Source of the DNA: Phoronis australis
Taxonomy: Eukaryota; Phoronida; Phoronidae
Reading direction: 5' to 3'
DNA length: 64,000 nucleotides
NCBI GenBank assembly: GCA_002633005.1
Contig: NMRA01000009.1
Location: forward strand, 517,456 to 581,455
The translations under genes and the position numbers were made by a program. Numbering within the stretch: the stretch's first letter is position 1; the number at the start of each line of letters is the position of its first letter. Shown here in pieces: positions 60,190 to 64,000 of this stretch. The notes under the pieces were generated by a model that saw nothing but the letters and a program-made list of their open reading frames with translations, ran no database searches and had not been told where the DNA came from.

Positions 60190-63100
60190 GTAAATATTCC
60201 CGAATTTAGGACAGTCTCCCAAATTTTGGACACCTAATTCAAACCCCAAACTGAATTTCGTTGATTCTAAAATTTGGGACACAGTCGAATTTGGCGTTCA
60301 CGATATTTCTCAAATTTCAGACACATCGATTTTAACGGCATTGGCGGTAATTCTCATATTTCGGACAATGCGCTTTTTTGCATGATCGGTGGTTATTTAC
60401 ACATCATTTAAAACTGCCACCGGTGTAATGTATTGACTGATGTCGCAGTCTATAGTTATCAATGTGGATAGTTTGTGTATATCTCGCACGTTTTCTTGGC
60501 AGTCGTAATCACGGACTCAAAATATTTGCCATACTTGATCGCGATTTCACTATGCAAATGAAATGTATGTTTTCCGACTTTCGCGTAATTACCACAGTGT
60601 CACGCTCTGTATTTGGATTAACACCTAATTAATAAGCACCTGTGAATGATGGGACCGTTGTGTTACCAAGTTGAATCCCGGGTTCACGGCTTCAATTTTT
60701 TTCTGTGAACCTGCGGCCAACTTACCTTCCTTTCTGCACCCCGACCTTCGCTATGCCATGCGCCCGAATTGGCGAAACGATATTGTTCAGTGTCAAGTTA
60801 AAACAGAGACATTGTGAAAAGCAAAAATCTATGTCAACTTGTCATGCAATATGCGTTAAAAATGTTCATGTTGTATCACCCTAATAAGTGCCCATGCCCC
60901 TGTAAGCACCCCCACGCGTTTTCAGACTTTGCTAAAATATGCGCCCATCCCATGAACGTGTACATGCGAAAAATGCCTTACCTACAGTTATAAAATTCTA
61001 CAGTAACGTCTTTAATTTATCAATAAGATCCGACAGTCCTGAAAAAATTGTGCACGAAATTTCTAGACCACGAACCTCGCCGCTATTTAGCCGTGACACT
61101 TCAAACTTTCGCCGTGCTTCAAAAAGAACCCAAAAGTTTTGCTGATCTTGCGAGGAATGTGTCCCACAATGGTCTGACCTGTAAGAACAGACGCTGCGTA
61201 CTTAACGAGAGGATTGTATGGTATCTTTCCCGTACATATCTTCTTCCTCAACAGGAATCCAAATTTCTTTGTGCGCGTGAAAACCGCGAATCAAGACTAA
61301 TAAAAAGTTGACCAGTGTTAAAAGCATGTGGCCAGGAAGCGCGCAATACATACATGTACCTGTCATGAAACGGGTAGAATAGCATCGGCAAGAAAGAAAT
61401 ATTGGCACTAATTTCCGAAAGTTTCTAATACCGTAAAAAACATTTGCATTATTTTCAAAAAGGAATTACTTAATTAATCTTAATTGGTGTTTTTGAAGTC
61501 AATATCTGATAAAATCACCCACCGATAGTAAATAGTTCCGCACCCTTACACCCGAATCTCCCAGCTAATAACTGTTAGACTGTCACACATTCAGTCATCC
61601 TGCATCTCAATGATATTTAATATCGGCCTTACCAAGACAATTCTCTGTTTTTTAGCAGGTGAGATCAACAGGTGCTAAATAAAACACGTTCTGTTTTACT
61701 GCTTGTGTTAATTTCTTTAGTTAAAATGTACACCTAGATCATTGCATTGTGTTTACTGAGGCAAATGAACTCTGATGACACGCACGCACTCGCTTGCTCA
61801 AACATAGCATACGCAGACAACTTCAAAACAAACGTCACGTGACAACAACATGTGTGCTCGTCCAGAGATTTTTTCTCGTGTTGCCTGTATGATCTAGCGC
61901 AGTTAATCCCGACTCCACAGGAATTTCTTATTTGCATGTATCTCGTTGGCGGGAACGCTGTTTTGGCGGTCTATTTGAGTGACATGTGATTCATAAGTAT
62001 GTCGCACACGCTTCCCCAGAAACAAACCAAGGGTTACATGTCAGAATAAATATCGATTAAGTAATTAGTACGAATGGATCCATTTTAAATTGCCCAGAAT
62101 TTGTGCATATGTACTTTTAAATCATGGTGTGAAACTTGTTGACATGTATTTTAACGTCAAAATCTATTTTTAGATGGTGTTTACTACTTTGGGTCTGGGG
62201 TCAAAGCACTCTTGATTCCAGAAATTTCTGAGGGCAAATCGTAACAACCATTGATATGATTGGATAAGATCATGTGGTTTTTATTATCCAATCACTAAAT
62301 AAGTAGAATGTTATATTATGGGCTGAAATTAACAGGATATTCAGATGAGCTATAGTAGTTGAAGCTAAAAGACTTGCTACAGTGTACAATAGAGCCATCG
62401 CATGGAAGATTCCAAAGAGGATCTTGGCAAGGGCACGAGTAAACGAACAGGAAGTTAACTAAGAGCTTGTCACTTGCATCGTGGGTACTAAGATACTGCC
62501 TATACGTGTTGCGTAACGAGGGACCGTGACCAGCGAGAAGAATCGTAGGTGGAAGATACTGCCTGCAAGTGTTGCGTCCCGAGAGGCTGTGACCAGCAAG
62601 TACACTGTTGTAATACAGTGTATGTAGTTCGAAGATTCACCAACAAGACTATCATCCAACAAGTGGAGAGTCCTACAGCTTGGATAGCAGATAAGACATT
62701 TGATTATTTTGGTTGATTGATTGATGTAAGCTCTACAAAAGGCGCTAGCATAGTTACTCTTCTTTGTGGTTGATTACTTAAATTAATAACAGGTTTCACT
62801 TGTTTAATTAGTGGTTTTCATATAATAAATTAATTAATGGATTTAATCATTCTCTTTCCATTTCCACACAACCTCAAAGCATAGCTGCCTTTTATACAAA
62901 CCCACAGTCAATTTTTGACACATATACTGCAGTCACGTCGTCTGTGTTTGGTTTGCGAACAGTGAAGACGTTGAGCACCAATGGATATTGCGAATAATCA
63001 GTCAAGTTGGGTTACACGACAAACATATATAAAAATATTTCCTATCACAAATTTTGGTAAGTCGATTGTGTTCAGAGTCAGTAACATGGCTGTTTATGTT

Positions 63101-63360
63101 TTTGAGGATATTGTGTGAATTTCTTGTCAGCAATAACAATCACAAATCTACACGGCTGTTCAAATGGTCTAAAACCGCAAATTGAAACATTGTCGGCAGA
63201 CGACTGTATAAATTCTAAGATTTCGGACACTGTCAATTTTGTTGTCTTTCTCATATTTCTCGAATTTCGGACGGCCAATATTGCCTATTTCTAAAATTTC
63301 AGACAGGTTCAAACTAAAATTTTATTTTTTCGCTGTCCTAAATTTGTGAATTTTTACCGT
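60190..63360. mobile_element. About 3.2-kb element with TA-flanked inverted termini
   Basis: Left end TGGTAAATATTCCCGAATTT and AGGACAG; reverse-complemented right end CGGTAAAAATTCACAAATTT and AGGACAG. Both are next to TA, as expected for a TA-targeting (mariner-type) element. Each end has a series of degenerate subterminal motifs (ATTCTCAAATTTCGGACAC type) within about 190 bp. The middle includes 61066-61460, shared with 33530-33955, and 61715-61935, which matches 31930-32100 in inverse. No transposase was recognised. It lies downstream of the third DGKE exon, in its intron. Confidence 0.65.
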
Positions 63361-63444
63361 ATGCTTGGAATGGTAGTTTTAGTGGGGTCTCACTGAAAGG
63401 GTCACCAGTTTGAAAACCCAGTGTTTCTGACTGGTGATGTATTA

Positions 63445-63810
63445 TCTATAGTGTCGTTCACACTGCAATTGAACCTGGAACGAGTTGTTGTTAGGTTAAG
63501 TAGCAGTGTGAACGCTATTTGTGTTTGGGCAACGTGACACACATGTACTCCACCTTGTCGAGGTTGGCTAACTTGTTAGAATAACTTTGCCTGGTGCAAG
63601 TCATAGTGTGAACACACTATAACTTGCCCTGGTACAAGTCATAGTGTGGACACACACCTGCAGACAAGGCGGAAGTGGCTCCAGCTGTACACATTCCCAG
63701 TTCCACACATCTTGTGCGATATTTGCCTCTAGGTGTTGAGTGTGTAGTGTGAACGCTCAGTTAGAAAGGGCAAATTATTCTAGGGTAATTCGTAGTGTGG
63801 CCATGACTTA
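63445..63810. repeat. Cluster of AGTGTGAACG-type motifs, probable MITE
   Basis: Motifs CGTTCACACT (63454), CAGTGTGAACG (63505), TAGTGTGAACA (63606), TAGTGTGGACA (63645), TAGTGTGAACG (63747) and TAGTGTGGCC (63793) occur in both orientations. A GGTGCAAGTCATAGTGTG segment is duplicated about 40 bp apart. Confidence 0.55.
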
Positions 63811-64000
63811 GGAGAAATGACCACACACACAGGTGGTTATTTGTGTTAATTTTTATGATTTTTATACAATCTCCAGAAGGTTTTACCTGTGCTCAGTATG
63901 GATTTTGGTGAAAACAAATTGTACCTTTTTAAAAGTAGTATATAATTTAAAAAAATCATTTAATGTTGTTTTATTTCTATAAAGTATAACTCTGTTTATT

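Overview
This is a stretch of animal nuclear DNA. Four intron-rich genes can be read exon by exon, all with GT-AG introns whose phases close exactly. They are spread over 64 kb and their introns and spacers are packed with minisatellites and DNA-transposon debris. There is no operon structure, no ribosome-binding sites and no prokaryotic signature. Protein similarity to vertebrate orthologues is high (SDR42E1, DGKE, RPN2), so the host is a metazoan, most likely a marine invertebrate. One trait, a tandem repeat that duplicates an exon/5' splice site junction, has been described in amphioxus (from memory), so a cephalochordate is a reasonable but unproven guess. Isolated N bases sit next to homopolymers, as in a draft assembly.

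Layout. (1) 1.5-17.9 kb, minus strand: RPN2 (ribophorin II, oligosaccharyltransferase subunit), 15 exons, with the last ~25 codons apparently beyond the left edge. Its introns hold three DNA-transposon insertions, a 229-bp sequence present twice, and several minisatellites. (2) 18-26.8 kb: intergenic, dominated by a 1.9-kb foldback transposon with THAP remnants (19.3-21.2 kb), a 297-bp MITE, a 44-bp-stem hairpin and a 1.8-kb copy of a dispersed repeat here called Repeat A. (3) 26.9-41.1 kb, plus strand: SDR42E1, 9 coding exons, complete at about 395 residues, with a triplicated 5' splice site in its fifth coding exon. (4) 41.1-45.1 kb: two further Repeat A copies. (5) 45.2-51.3 kb, minus strand: a secreted protein with a signal peptide, a coiled coil and two discoidin (F5/8 C) domains; one intron contains a second TTAA-flanked THAP transposon. 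(6) 51.4-57.3 kb: intergenic with little recognisable content. (7) 57.4 kb to beyond 60.0 kb, plus strand: the 5' part of diacylglycerol kinase epsilon (DGKE). It is followed, in what must be its next intron, by a ~3.2-kb element with TA-flanked terminal inverted repeats.

The four genes have unrelated jobs (N-glycosylation in the ER, a membrane SDR oxidoreductase, an extracellular adhesion-like protein, lipid signalling). Orientation is RPN2 and SDR42E1 divergent, SDR42E1 and the discoidin gene convergent, discoidin gene and DGKE divergent. The most interesting signals are the in-frame triplicated splice donor in SDR42E1, the three THAP-bearing transposon relics (two with TTAA target sites), and the internally periodic Repeat A family that has itself been a target of nested insertion.
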